A model generated the notes under the pieces. The model was not told the DNA's origin and did not search any database. It saw nothing but the letters and a program-made list of their open reading frames with translations. Positions 1 through 6,972 of a DNA stretch of 20,591 nt are shown in pieces. Where the stretch lies: assembly GCA_014376575.1 (NCBI GenBank), contig JACMRF010000098.1, positions 1-20,591 on the forward strand, read 5' to 3'. This stretch comes from Undibacterium sp. (GTDB lineage Bacteria > Pseudomonadota > Gammaproteobacteria > Burkholderiales > Burkholderiaceae). The stretch's first letter is position 1. Every line of letters begins with the position of its first letter. The position numbers were made by a program, and so were the translations under genes.

Positions 1-2
1 GG

Positions 3-197
3 CAGGTGCTCAGAATTCTCTCCTACTGCAATCTACCGTTAGAGACGCAGTGTATTGAATTCCATCAAAATAAACGTGCGGTGGCAACGCCAAGTTCGGA
101 GCAAGTAAGGCAACCAATTTACCGCTCTGGTCTTGACGCGTGGCGACCGTATGAAACCTTCCTGGATGAACTCATCGAGTCTCTGAATAGCGACTGA
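3..197 (+). CDS. C-terminal end of a sulfotransferase-family protein (5' end outside the window)
   Basis: The first visible frame is open from the window edge to a TGA and gives 64 residues. The stretch with RAVATPSSEQVRQPIYRSG followed by W-x-x-Y-x-x-F-L resembles, from memory, the end of bacterial TPR-sulfotransferase proteins, in which a PAPS-dependent sulfotransferase domain ends the chain after tetratricopeptide repeats. The catalytic and PAPS-binding parts are not visible, so activity cannot be judged. A GTG at position 6 could be read as a start, but nothing resembling a ribosome binding site can be assessed there and the peptide begins in mid-domain, so I treat it as the tail of a longer gene. 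It is followed by a 115-bp gap before the next gene on the same strand. The family call is fairly sure; the substrate is unknown. Confidence 0.7.
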   Translation, partial: QVLRILSYCNLPLETQCIEFHQNKRAVATPSSEQVRQPIYRSGLDAWRPYETFLDELIESLNSD

Positions 198-312
198 ATA
201 AATATCACGAAACGTAATGAGGGTAATTAGAATTTCTCGCTTCTCGTTTTCTTACCACGATGCGATGATTCTCCCCATTGAAGAGAGACGCATTTTTTTT
301 GGAAGGTATGCA

Positions 313-1080
313 ATGAACATTACAGCAAATCTGAGTGGCAAACGAGCACTCGTTACCGGTGCCGCATCTGGCATCGGTCTTGCTACTGTCGAGGCACTTG
401 CTCGAGCCGGTGCGACTGTGGCGCTAAATGATCTGGCAAGTAATGCACAACTCGACAAAGAAGTGAAACGTTTAACCGCATTAGGTTTGAAAGTGGTGGC
501 TGCTCCTGGAGATGTGGGTGATTCACTGGTTGCTGAGCGCATGGTGCATGCGGCGGTAGAGGCGATGGGTGGTCTTGATTTTCTGGTCAATAACGCGGCA
601 ACCCCAGGAACACGTGAGGCCATCCCACCTTCCAATATGAGTATTCAAGATGATGCCTTTTGGAACAAACTTATATCGGTCAATTTGATCGGACCATTCC
701 GATGTATTCGGGCTGCTGCGCCATTTTTGAAAGCGAGCAATGGTGCTGTTGTGAATGTGGCTTCAACCGCCGCTTTCGGTGGCGGTGGCAGTAGCACTAC
801 TTATGCAACGACCAAGGCAGGCCTGGTACTGATGACCCGTGAGTTGGCGAAAGGTTTGGGCCCAGAAATTCGGGTCAATGGCATCGCTCCGGGTTGGGTC
901 GGCGGGACTAATTGGGATTGTGGCTGGGACCCGGAAGAAGCCGCTGCGGCTGCACTCGCATTGCCGCTCGGACGGGTCGGCATGCCGGTTGATTATGCCG
1001 AAGTCATTTTTTATCTGTGCGCCGGTGCCGGCTACATGACCGGGCAAACGCTGATCGTCGATGGTGGCCTGTTGGCCTGA
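313..1080 (+). CDS. Short-chain dehydrogenase/reductase (SDR), classical type
   Basis: A 255-residue NAD(P)-dependent oxidoreductase of the classical SDR family, presumably acting on an alcohol or ketone in the cytoplasm. The visible landmarks are the cofactor motif TGAASGIG (residues 15-22), the NNA motif (93-95), the structural Asn of SVNLIG (124), the catalytic Ser 151 and the Y164-x-x-x-K168 pair, followed by the usual PG turn (193-194). The frame is open upstream to an ATG at 217. I choose the ATG at 313 because GGAAGG sits 6 bases before it and the protein then begins just ahead of the first beta strand, as in family members of about 250 residues. The next gene starts 26 bp downstream, so the two are probably co-transcribed. 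D40, at the end of the second strand, suggests NAD rather than NADP, which is inference. The substrate is not known. Confidence 0.9.
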   Translation: MNITANLSGKRALVTGAASGIGLATVEALARAGATVALNDLASNAQLDKEVKRLTALGLKVVAAPGDVGDSLVAERMVHAAVEAMGGLDFLVNNAATPGTREAIPPSNMSIQDDAFWNKLISVNLIGPFRCIRAAAPFLKASNGAVVNVASTAAFGGGGSSTTYATTKAGLVLMTRELAKGLGPEIRVNGIAPGWVGGTNWDCGWDPEEAAAAALALPLGRVGMPVDYAEVIFYLCAGAGYMTGQTLIVDGGLLA

Positions 1081-1106
1081 TTTGTTTTGAGCATGACACA
1101 AAGAAT

Positions 1107-1841
1107 ATGAATACTAGTAAAAGAATTAAATTAGGCATCATCGCTGCGCCCGGTTGGATGGACCCCACCATGAACGAGTTTATGGATAGGCACGCAGGCG
1201 AGCTTGAAGTGACCCAGACAATTATGGGGCCGCTGGGGTTTGACTATAGTTTCGAACAGATCGCCGCAGCAGAGCCACATCTCACAACCGCAGCGTGCTT
1301 GTTGGCACAGGCTGGTTGCAATGTGATTGCGCAAGTGGGGCCGGCATTCTCGTATCTGATTGGCAGCAGCCCAACAGGTGCCAGAGCACTTGCAGAACGA
1401 CTAAGTGCGGCCTGTGGAGTGCCAGTGGTGCTTAACGGTGTGGCAGTACTGGATATGCTTGATGCACTTGATGTACGTCAGGTAGCGGCAGCCTGTCCGT
1501 ACTACAACGAAGTGTGGAAATCAATGTACGTCAATTTTTTGAGTCGCGGCGGTTATCAGGTAGAGACGATTCAATCCTTTGTCGATCAGGGCCTTTTTGA
1601 AAATCAGGATATGGTCGATAAACGGCAATGGCAATTTTCCGATGAAGAGGTAATGGCAAGTGTGCGCCGCACCTGTGCAGCTAGCAGATCGGCACAGGCG
1701 GTGTTAATCAGCGGCTCTGGCGTACGCACCTTGACCTGGGTTTTGAAATTACAAGTAGAACTCGGAGTCGCCTTAGTTTCTGCTGACTACGCACTGTACA
1801 CAAAAGTTTTGCAGATAGCAGGACTACAAGCAAATCTGTAG
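1107..1841 (+). CDS. Arylmalonate decarboxylase / Asp-Glu racemase superfamily protein, apparently without catalytic cysteines
   Basis: A 244-residue cytoplasmic protein. Its layout matches the arylmalonate decarboxylase / maleate isomerase branch of the Asp/Glu racemase superfamily: an early GxxxPG-like segment, VGPAFSYLIG (77-86) where AMDase has its dioxyanion-binding loop, LDMLDALDVRQVAAACPYY (115-133), and AVLISGSGVRTL (198-209) before the end. Family members catalyse racemisation, isomerisation or decarboxylation of small carboxylates with one or two cysteines. Here the first position is Gly 78 (as in AMDase, Gly 74) and the place of AMDase Cys 188 is Gly 203, so neither cysteine is present by my eye alignment. 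The frame extends upstream to 1017, inside the SDR gene. ATG 1107 is chosen because the homology begins there. It sits between two oxidoreductases, which suggests a short catabolic operon. Alternative names in databases would be aspartate/glutamate racemase or hydantoin racemase-like. Confidence 0.75.
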   Translation: MNTSKRIKLGIIAAPGWMDPTMNEFMDRHAGELEVTQTIMGPLGFDYSFEQIAAAEPHLTTAACLLAQAGCNVIAQVGPAFSYLIGSSPTGARALAERLSAACGVPVVLNGVAVLDMLDALDVRQVAAACPYYNEVWKSMYVNFLSRGGYQVETIQSFVDQGLFENQDMVDKRQWQFSDEEVMASVRRTCAASRSAQAVLISGSGVRTLTWVLKLQVELGVALVSADYALYTKVLQIAGLQANL

Positions 1842-1909
1842 TAAGCCAAATTAGTCCTCTAATTGGTCATTTATTGCAGATTTCATTTATTGAATCTAAG
1901 GAGAATCTA

Positions 1910-2893
1910 TTGAAAGCAGCTTGGTACGATAAATTCGGCATGCCGTCTGACGTCATTAAAGTCGGTGATTTCAATAAGCCTGCTCCAGCGCATGGCGAAG
2001 TATTAATTAGAATGAAAACTTCTGGCGTTAATCCGTCCGACACGAAAAAACGCGCGGGCGCATTTCCCGATTTGCTAGACAATGGCCCAGTAATTCCAAA
2101 TAGTGATGGTGCAGGAATTATTGAAGCGGTTGGCCTAGGCGTTCCTCAACACCGGATAGGACAACGGGTATGGGTATATCAGGCGCAGTATGGCCGTTTG
2201 CATGGTACTGCTGCTGAGTATCTCGCTATCGACAGCTGTCGGGCGGTGCGGCTTCCAGATAATGTTGGTTTTGACGTTGGTGCCTGTATGGGCATTCCCG
2301 CCATGACGGCACATCGTTGCGTCAACGCCGATGGTTCGGTGCAAGGGCAATTTGTTCTGGTGACAGGCGGAGCAGGGCGGGTCGGCTATTATGCGATTCA
2401 GTTTGCGAAAGCTGCGGGCGCGACGGTTATTGCCACAGCCGGCAACGACGAAGCGCGGCGTGATTGTATCGCGGCTGGTGCTGATTTCCTCGTCAACCAT
2501 CAAAATTCGGATTGGGAACAGCAAGTTCTCAAGATCAGCAATGGCCGAAAAATGGACCGCGTCATTGAGGTAGATTTTGGCGCCAACTTGAGAAAGTTGC
2601 TGGACATTATCCGAATAGGTGGCGTGATTGCGACCTATTCCTCAACAATACCTGAGCCAATCCTGCCATTCAGACGCATCCTATTCATGGATCTGACAAT
2701 CCGCACAGTCATTGTTTATGCGATACCAGAAGAAGCGAAGGCTGCTGCGATACGCGATATCACAACTGCTTTGGAGCGCTGTGAGTTGCAACACAGGATT
2801 GCTGCCACTTATCCGCTTGAACAATTTGCCGAGTCAAACAAGAAAATTGAAAAAGCCGGGTTTTACGGTTGTGTGATTGTAACAATTGAATGA
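1910..2893 (+). CDS. Zinc-free MDR oxidoreductase, quinone oxidoreductase type
   Basis: A 327-residue member of the medium-chain dehydrogenase/reductase superfamily, quinone oxidoreductase branch, which uses NADPH to reduce quinones or enones. Seen are the N-terminal GroES-like fold with GEVLIRMKTSGVNPSD (29-44), the conserved glycine-rich PNSDGAGI turn (63-70), and a Rossmann nucleotide-binding motif GGAGRVG (153-159) followed by AIQFAKAAGATVIAT. The cysteine and histidine ligands of the zinc-dependent alcohol dehydrogenases are absent. The start is the TTG at 1910: AAGGAG lies 6 bases before it and the product begins MKAAWYDKFG, typical for the family, whereas the upstream TTG at 1874 adds 12 unrelated residues and has no visible ribosome binding site. 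It is the third gene of a same-strand trio, 68 bp after the preceding one. No clear terminator follows at once; hairpins appear about 400 bp further on. Confidence 0.88.
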   Translation: MKAAWYDKFGMPSDVIKVGDFNKPAPAHGEVLIRMKTSGVNPSDTKKRAGAFPDLLDNGPVIPNSDGAGIIEAVGLGVPQHRIGQRVWVYQAQYGRLHGTAAEYLAIDSCRAVRLPDNVGFDVGACMGIPAMTAHRCVNADGSVQGQFVLVTGGAGRVGYYAIQFAKAAGATVIATAGNDEARRDCIAAGADFLVNHQNSDWEQQVLKISNGRKMDRVIEVDFGANLRKLLDIIRIGGVIATYSSTIPEPILPFRRILFMDLTIRTVIVYAIPEEAKAAAIRDITTALERCELQHRIAATYPLEQFAESNKKIEKAGFYGCVIVTIE

Positions 2894-3295
2894 TTGTCTC
2901 GTACTATTCTGCAGCTGTGAGCGACTTACATTGGATTTTTAGAAAAAGTGCGTTGCAATCCGCCTTACATCCTATGAGCTTGTTTACACAATGTATTCAC
3001 GTAAGAATGAATGACATAGTAGTTTTGGACGCCTTAGAGTGTACGAAAGCAGCCAGATATTTTCTTTTTTTGCTTTCGGCATGCGGACTTCGAGTTTAGA
3101 GAACTTATTGGCAAATGGTGCGTTCGGCTCTTGGATAAAAAGAAATACAGCTTTGGTATATTTTCATAAGCGATGCAGCAAATTTAATGACACAAATTGT
3201 TTGCCGCGTACGTGGTTTCTAGCAAGCTTCATTACTTCGGTATCACCTCGTTCGCCGTCATTTAATATGATGTCATAAGAGCCTTAGTCGGGCTG

Positions 3296-3320
3296 ATTTC
3301 CACTTCATTGATGTGGAAAT
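3296..3320. terminator. Possible hairpin terminator
   Basis: ATTTCCAC (3296-3303) pairs perfectly with GTGGAAAT (3313-3320) around a 9-base loop, and the plus strand continues with a T-rich run (TTCATTTTATTAT). It may end readthrough from the upstream trio, but the stem is AT-rich and the T-run is broken. Confidence 0.35.
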
Positions 3321-3349
3321 TTCATTTTATTATCCATAAAGAAACAAAA

Positions 3350-3374
3350 AAAGGCCGCACAGTATGCGGCCTTT
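3350..3374 (-). terminator. Rho-independent terminator, strongest on the minus strand
   Basis: AAAGGCCGCA (3350-3359) pairs with TGCGGCCTTT (3365-3374) around a 5-base loop, a 10-bp GC-rich stem. Read on the minus strand it is followed directly by a run of T (the A-tract ending at 3351). On the plus strand the stem is followed only by TTTCGGGATTTTT. It could therefore stop minus-strand transcription arriving from the DUF4124 gene across the Hpt gene, and more weakly plus-strand transcription. Confidence 0.7.
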
Positions 3375-3464
3375 CGGGATTTTTAATGGGTGGTTAATTT
3401 CGCATAATTTATATTATGTAAAATGGTTAGGCCGTAAACGAGAAAAGGATTGCATTGTTAATCG

Positions 3465-3773
3465 TTGTTTGGTGAAGATAGTGAAATTCAGTCTGAAATG
3501 TTAGAGTTTTTTATCATGACGATATCGCCCTTATTCGATAAAATATCGATGGCAATTAATCAATTGCGCTTCTCCGAAATTATTACTGTCGGGCATCAGA
3601 TTAAAGGCGCTTGTTTAAATCTTGGTGTCACGAAGTTGGCAACGGTCGCTGCTCAAATCGAACAGTCCGGTAAGGATGCCGATATCGTACTTGCAAAGCA
3701 ACTGCTCTCGTCTGCAAACGATGCTTTTGTTCGTCTGAAGAATTATGTGCAACATGAGAGGACGTCGCTATGA
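3465..3773 (+). CDS. Stand-alone Hpt (histidine phosphotransfer) domain protein
   Basis: A 102-residue protein consisting of an Hpt domain, the four-helix module that passes phosphoryl groups between receiver domains in phosphorelays. The signature HQIKGACLNLG has the phospho-accepting histidine at residue 44 and the lysine and glycine that normally follow it. The flanking helices (about 5-30, 33-52, 54-67, 72-96) fit the fold. The start is uncertain: the frame is closed by a TAA at 3459-3461, so the first possible start is the TTG at 3465, which has no well-placed ribosome binding site (AAAAGGA lies 15 bases upstream). The product begins directly with FGEDSEI, in the first helix, where related proteins usually have 10-15 more residues. 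Either it starts with TTG or it is a 5'-damaged gene. No sensor kinase or response regulator is next to it. Confidence 0.75.
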   Translation: MFGEDSEIQSEMLEFFIMTISPLFDKISMAINQLRFSEIITVGHQIKGACLNLGVTKLATVAAQIEQSGKDADIVLAKQLLSSANDAFVRLKNYVQHERTSL

Positions 3774-3838
3774 TTCCCCTCTTAATTTGTGTACGATTTT
3801 AAATTATCTATCTTTACGGGAGTGATTTTGTGTTGATA

Positions 3839-4279
3839 TCAAGAGTTTTGGTTTTCCATTGCTGACCGAACATGCCTATATTTTCGAAGCCTCGCCTTAA
3901 TAAACAGGAATAAATGAAATCCCAAAAAAAAGACCGCTGCAATTGGCATGAGTGAAATAATAAACCAAGCGACCCCCTTCAAAGGCACATCACCGGACCA
4001 CGGACTCGCTCTCTTCTCAATTTTATTTAAAGCACCCAATGTTGGTGCAGTTGCAATATTAGTAGTGGGTATATTTTTAGTTGTCACGACAAAAACAGGT
4101 TGTACATTATCTTGTGGGATAACCACAAATTCTGATTTTGCTGCTTGCAAACCGCGTTTTTCGCACGCGATATCGGAAAAAATCTTCTTTCCCGTTGGGT
4201 CAATGCAAACATTGCCATTTGCGAGTGCGATCTTTGATAATAAAATCAAGCAAATACTAAAAGTTAATTTGATCTTCAT
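3839..4279 (-). CDS. DUF4124-type envelope protein with signal peptide and C-terminal membrane segment
   Basis: A 146-residue protein with a cleavable-looking signal peptide (residues 1-20, ending ALA before NG). A DUF4124-like segment follows, with CIDPTGKKIFSDIACEKRG (25-43): an aromatic/hydrophobic strand, D-x-x-G-K, and two cysteines (25 and 39) that could form a disulfide. After a low-complexity Thr/Ala/Pro linker comes one strong hydrophobic helix (about 102-127) and a basic tail (KARLRKYRHVR) that should lie in the cytoplasm. DUF4124 proteins are small periplasmic proteins of unknown function, common in beta- and gammaproteobacteria. This one is unusual in keeping a membrane anchor at the C-terminus. 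It is convergent with the Hpt gene and divergent from feoA, so the Fur-controlled region about 110 bp upstream might also touch its promoter, which is inference. Confidence 0.75.
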   Translation of the reverse strand: MKIKLTFSICLILLSKIALANGNVCIDPTGKKIFSDIACEKRGLQAAKSEFVVIPQDNVQPVFVVTTKNIPTTNIATAPTLGALNKIEKRASPWSGDVPLKGVAWFIISLMPIAAVFFLGFHLFLFIKARLRKYRHVRSAMENQNS

Positions 4280-4366
4280 ATAGCTAGAATAGACATTGTT
4301 AATTGGCTGAAGATAGTATCAGAGCAATCTCAAGATAACTATGTTCTTTGTTATTTTCTGTTTGTA

Positions 4367-4404
4367 TTGAGTAGTAACGCATAATGATATATATTCTCAT
4401 TATC
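4367..4404 (+). promoter_or_regulatory. feo promoter with overlapping Fur box
   Basis: A sigma70-like promoter can be read: -35 TTGAGT (4367-4372), 17-bp spacer, -10 TATATT (4390-4395). A Fur box covers the -10 at 4386-4404. Its reverse complement GATAATGAGAATATATATC matches the 19-bp consensus GATAATGATAATCATTATC at 14 to 15 positions. Fe(II)-Fur bound here would block RNA polymerase, so the Feo genes should be expressed under iron limitation. The box lies 33 bp before the feoA start codon. Confidence 0.8.
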
Positions 4405-4437
4405 ATTTAGATTCTTGGTATTGAAAATACTTACATT

Positions 4438-4731
4438 ATGAATATTTTGAAAACGGTAAAGCAGTCGGCTACAACGCTCGATCAATTGCGTATCGGTGAC
4501 TCAGCTTTCGTCTTGGATGTTATTGCTGACGATAATCCCGACCATTCCATTGCATTTAATGTTGCTCGTAGGCTTAAGGAACTTGGTTTTATCAAAGGTG
4601 AATCTGTTCGTATTCTACACCGTGGATATTTTGGCGGTGAACCCTTAGCAGTTCGTATAGGCCAATCTACATTTGCTCTACGTAGTTTTGAGGCCGCATT
4701 AATTGGGGTTGCACCAGCAGGATGTATTTGA
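4438..4731 (+). CDS. feoA: FeoA, small cytoplasmic ferrous iron transport protein
   Basis: A 97-residue protein with the SH3-like FeoA fold. Visible family signs are LDQLRIGDSAFVLDVI near residues 16-31, the helix RRLKELGFIKGESVRILHR (43-61), the GGEPLAVRIGQSTFALR segment and the closing hydrophobic strand. FeoA is thought to assist or regulate FeoB at the inner membrane; it has no transport activity of its own. The protein is a little longer than the usual 75-90 residues because of about 15 extra N-terminal residues. It is the first gene after the Fur-box promoter, and its TGA stop overlaps the feoB start ATG (TGATG), so the two should be translationally coupled. Confidence 0.93.
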   Translation: MNILKTVKQSATTLDQLRIGDSAFVLDVIADDNPDHSIAFNVARRLKELGFIKGESVRILHRGYFGGEPLAVRIGQSTFALRSFEAALIGVAPAGCI

Positions 4732-6608
4732 TGAGCAATACCGCCTTAAATGTATTGAGGATTGCTTTAGTTGGAAATCCAAATTGTGGTAAAACTGCGT
4801 TATTTAATCGGCTAACCGGTGCCAGGCAAAAAGTTGCCAATTATGCAGGTGTAACGATTGAACGAAAAGAAGGTAAATTTCGAGCAAAATCTGGCCGTCT
4901 TTGGAGTGTCCTCGATTTACCTGGCGCTTATAGCTTGAACGCTGTTACTCCCGATGAGAAGATTACACAAGACGTTATCACTGGAACTCATACAGATGAA
5001 GTTCGACCAGATGTCGTTGTTTGCGTAGTCGATGCCACTAATCTCAAACGTGGTCTTCGCATTGCTTTAGAGTTAAAAGATATTGGCGGCCCCATGATTC
5101 TGGCAGTCAACATGATGGACGTTGCGAAACAACGAAACATCATTATTGATATTAATTCCCTCCAAGATAACTTAGGAATACCAGTAGTTGATGCGATCGC
5201 TATCGTGCCTCATGGAATAGATGCCTTAATCGAAAAGTTAGAAGCCATCGCAGATGATTTAGGACAAGCAAAACCAACTGCGCCATTTTCTGGCACGAAG
5301 TCTCCTGAAGACCGGCAAAAAGTTGCTAATGAACTCATGCAACGTTGCGTATCAATGCCTGCTGAAAGTGAAAATTTGCTGAGTTATCAGCTTGATCGGT
5401 TTATTTTGCATCCGGTAATTGGACCAATCATTTTTTCTGCCTTGATGTTTTTAGTGTTTCAGGCGGTATTTGCTTGGGCGCAAATACCGATGGATTTCAT
5501 TAAGGTGTGTGTCGATCAAATTGGTAGCGTAGTACAAACCTTACTTCCTCCTGGTATTTTGCAAGATTTATTAGTTAAAGGTGTTATTAGCGGTGCTGGT
5601 AGTGTGTTGGTTTTTTTACCACAAATTGTCATCCTATTTTTTTTCATCCTTGTAATGGAGGATTCTGGGTATCTACCTCGCGCCGCTTTTTTACTTGACA
5701 GAGTGATGGGTAAAGTGGGTTTGTCAGGGCGCGCGTTTATTCCCTTGCTTTCTAGTTTTGCCTGCGCAATTCCAGGAATCATGGCAACTCGCACCATACA
5801 AAACCCTCGTGATAGATTAGTCACAATTATGATTGCACCGTTAATGACCTGTTCTGCACGATTGCCAGTGTATGCTTTAATTATCGCCGCTTTCATCCCG
5901 CAAAAGATGATGTTTGGTTGGCTCAATTTGCAAGGAATTGTGTTATTTTCTCTTTATATTGCGGGCATTGTTTCCGCAATGCTGGTCGCTTTTGCTTTTA
6001 AGAGGCTCTGGGGTAAATCTGAGCAACAAGCACTGATGTTAGAGTTGCCCGATTATCGCCTCCCAAATTCACGTAATTTAATTTTAGGACTATGGGAAAG
6101 AATTAAGATTTTTCTTACCCGGGTTGGAACAATTATTTTGGCGCTGATGGTTTTATTATGGTTCTTGAGTAGTTTTCCAGGAGCGCCAGATAATGCAGAT
6201 CAACCAGCAATTTATTATAGTGTTGCAGGTATCCTAGGACGCATGCTTGAAGTTATTTTCGCGCCCATCGGATTTAATTGGCAAATATGCATTGCATTGG
6301 TACCAGGATTAGCAGCTAGAGAAGTGGCTGTCGCGGCCTTGGGAACAGTCTATTCACTGTCACAATCTGGTAGTGAGTTGGCAAGTAGCCTTGAGCCACT
6401 GATAGCACACTCCTGGAGTTTGCCAACGGCATTATCATTATTGGCCTGGTATGTTTTTGCACCGCAATGTATTGCTACATTAAGTGTCGTTAAACGAGAA
6501 ACAAACACACTTCGCTATCCCGTGTTAATGGCTACTTATTTGTTTGGTTTAGCATATGCCGCATCATTTATTACTTTTAATGTGGCAAGGCATTTTTTGG
6601 GAGCGTGA
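4731..6608 (+). CDS. feoB: FeoB, GTP-dependent ferrous iron permease of the inner membrane
   Basis: A 625-residue Fe(II) transporter. The N-terminal G domain shows G1 GNPNCGKT (15-22), a G2 threonine in GVTIE (42), G3 DLPG (62-65) and G4 NMMD (127-130). A helical linker follows to about residue 200, then the membrane part with about eight helices and both conserved gate motifs: CAIPGIMATRTI in the first half and GLAAREVAVAALGTVYSL in the second. The length is shorter than Escherichia coli FeoB (773) but normal for the compact form that lacks the long C-terminal tail. An in-frame ATG at 4722 exists. I prefer 4731 because AGGA lies 8 bases upstream and it overlaps the feoA stop, the typical coupled arrangement. 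Iron limitation through the upstream Fur box should induce it. Confidence 0.97.
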   Translation: MSNTALNVLRIALVGNPNCGKTALFNRLTGARQKVANYAGVTIERKEGKFRAKSGRLWSVLDLPGAYSLNAVTPDEKITQDVITGTHTDEVRPDVVVCVVDATNLKRGLRIALELKDIGGPMILAVNMMDVAKQRNIIIDINSLQDNLGIPVVDAIAIVPHGIDALIEKLEAIADDLGQAKPTAPFSGTKSPEDRQKVANELMQRCVSMPAESENLLSYQLDRFILHPVIGPIIFSALMFLVFQAVFAWAQIPMDFIKVCVDQIGSVVQTLLPPGILQDLLVKGVISGAGSVLVFLPQIVILFFFILVMEDSGYLPRAAFLLDRVMGKVGLSGRAFIPLLSSFACAIPGIMATRTIQNPRDRLVTIMIAPLMTCSARLPVYALIIAAFIPQKMMFGWLNLQGIVLFSLYIAGIVSAMLVAFAFKRLWGKSEQQALMLELPDYRLPNSRNLILGLWERIKIFLTRVGTIILALMVLLWFLSSFPGAPDNADQPAIYYSVAGILGRMLEVIFAPIGFNWQICIALVPGLAAREVAVAALGTVYSLSQSGSELASSLEPLIAHSWSLPTALSLLAWYVFAPQCIATLSVVKRETNTLRYPVLMATYLFGLAYAASFITFNVARHFLGA

Positions 6609-6609
6609 C

Positions 6610-6876
6610 ATGCAAATTTTTATTGTCATCATATTGGTTAGTTCTGCTATCGCTTACTTGAGCTTTAAATGGCTTCCCAACGAGCGTAAGCGAAAATTAC
6701 TTGTTAGGTTATCAAAGAAAATCCCATCACTTGTAAAATTATTGGATGATCCAAAAAGTACATGCATAGTCGACTGTTCATCTTGTGGCGCATGCAATGC
6801 GACGCCAACCAAAGAAAATAACAATCATCTACAAAAAGTGATTAAAATTTTTCCAAATTCTTCCGCATTAAACTAG
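6610..6876 (+). CDS. Small membrane-anchored cysteine-cluster protein in the FeoC position
   Basis: An 88-residue protein starting one base after the feoB stop. GGGAG lies 6 bases before the ATG, within the end of feoB. It has an N-terminal hydrophobic helix (residues 1-18), then a basic stretch (NERKRKLLVRLSKK) that should stay in the cytoplasm, and a cysteine cluster C52-x3-C56-x2-C59-x2-C62. That spacing could hold an iron-sulfur cluster or bind a metal. Small cysteine-bearing proteins follow feoB in many proteobacteria: FeoC in enterics is a winged-helix protein with a cluster, and betaproteobacteria often have a membrane-anchored type that I recall as DUF6587-like. This protein shows no clear winged helix, so I do not call it FeoC. 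A role as an iron or oxygen sensor for FeoB, or as an iron acceptor, is inferred from position. Confidence 0.8.
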   Translation: MQIFIVIILVSSAIAYLSFKWLPNERKRKLLVRLSKKIPSLVKLLDDPKSTCIVDCSSCGACNATPTKENNNHLQKVIKIFPNSSALN

Positions 6877-6972
6877 TGTATTCTCAGGATCGGATTATGA
6901 TTGCTCATCATTTCAGTGAATCTTGAATGGCGTAAAAATAAAATAATGAGACGAAAAAGGTAATAATTGTTC

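Larger units (their letters stand above)
2894..3464. other. 570-bp gap without a convincing gene
   Basis: Two short plus-strand frames here (2890-3099 and 3039-3278) have no recognisable family, start signal or typical composition, and I do not call them. On the minus strand a frame of 98 sense codons (3283 down to 2984) is interrupted by a single TGA at 3164-3166; it could be a decayed gene or chance. The right side holds two hairpins (3296-3320 and 3350-3374). Confidence 0.5.

Noticed and set aside
198..230. ACG-AAA-CGT near 210 as a fourth copy of the operator
   Set aside because: The spacing between half-sites differs by one base and the flanks lack symmetry.
217..312. Upstream extension of the SDR frame to ATG 217
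   Set aside because: The extra 32 residues are not family-like, and the ATG at 313 has a good ribosome binding site and gives the usual length.
2890..3278. Two overlapping short plus-strand frames after the MDR gene
   Set aside because: No ribosome binding site, no recognisable family, and composition like noncoding sequence.
3948..4283. 111-codon plus-strand frame opposite the DUF4124-like gene
   Set aside because: It is the antisense shadow of a gene that has a signal peptide and a membrane helix.
4722..4730. Earlier ATG for feoB
   Set aside because: There is no ribosome binding site before it, whereas ATG 4731 overlaps the feoA stop and has AGGA at the right distance.
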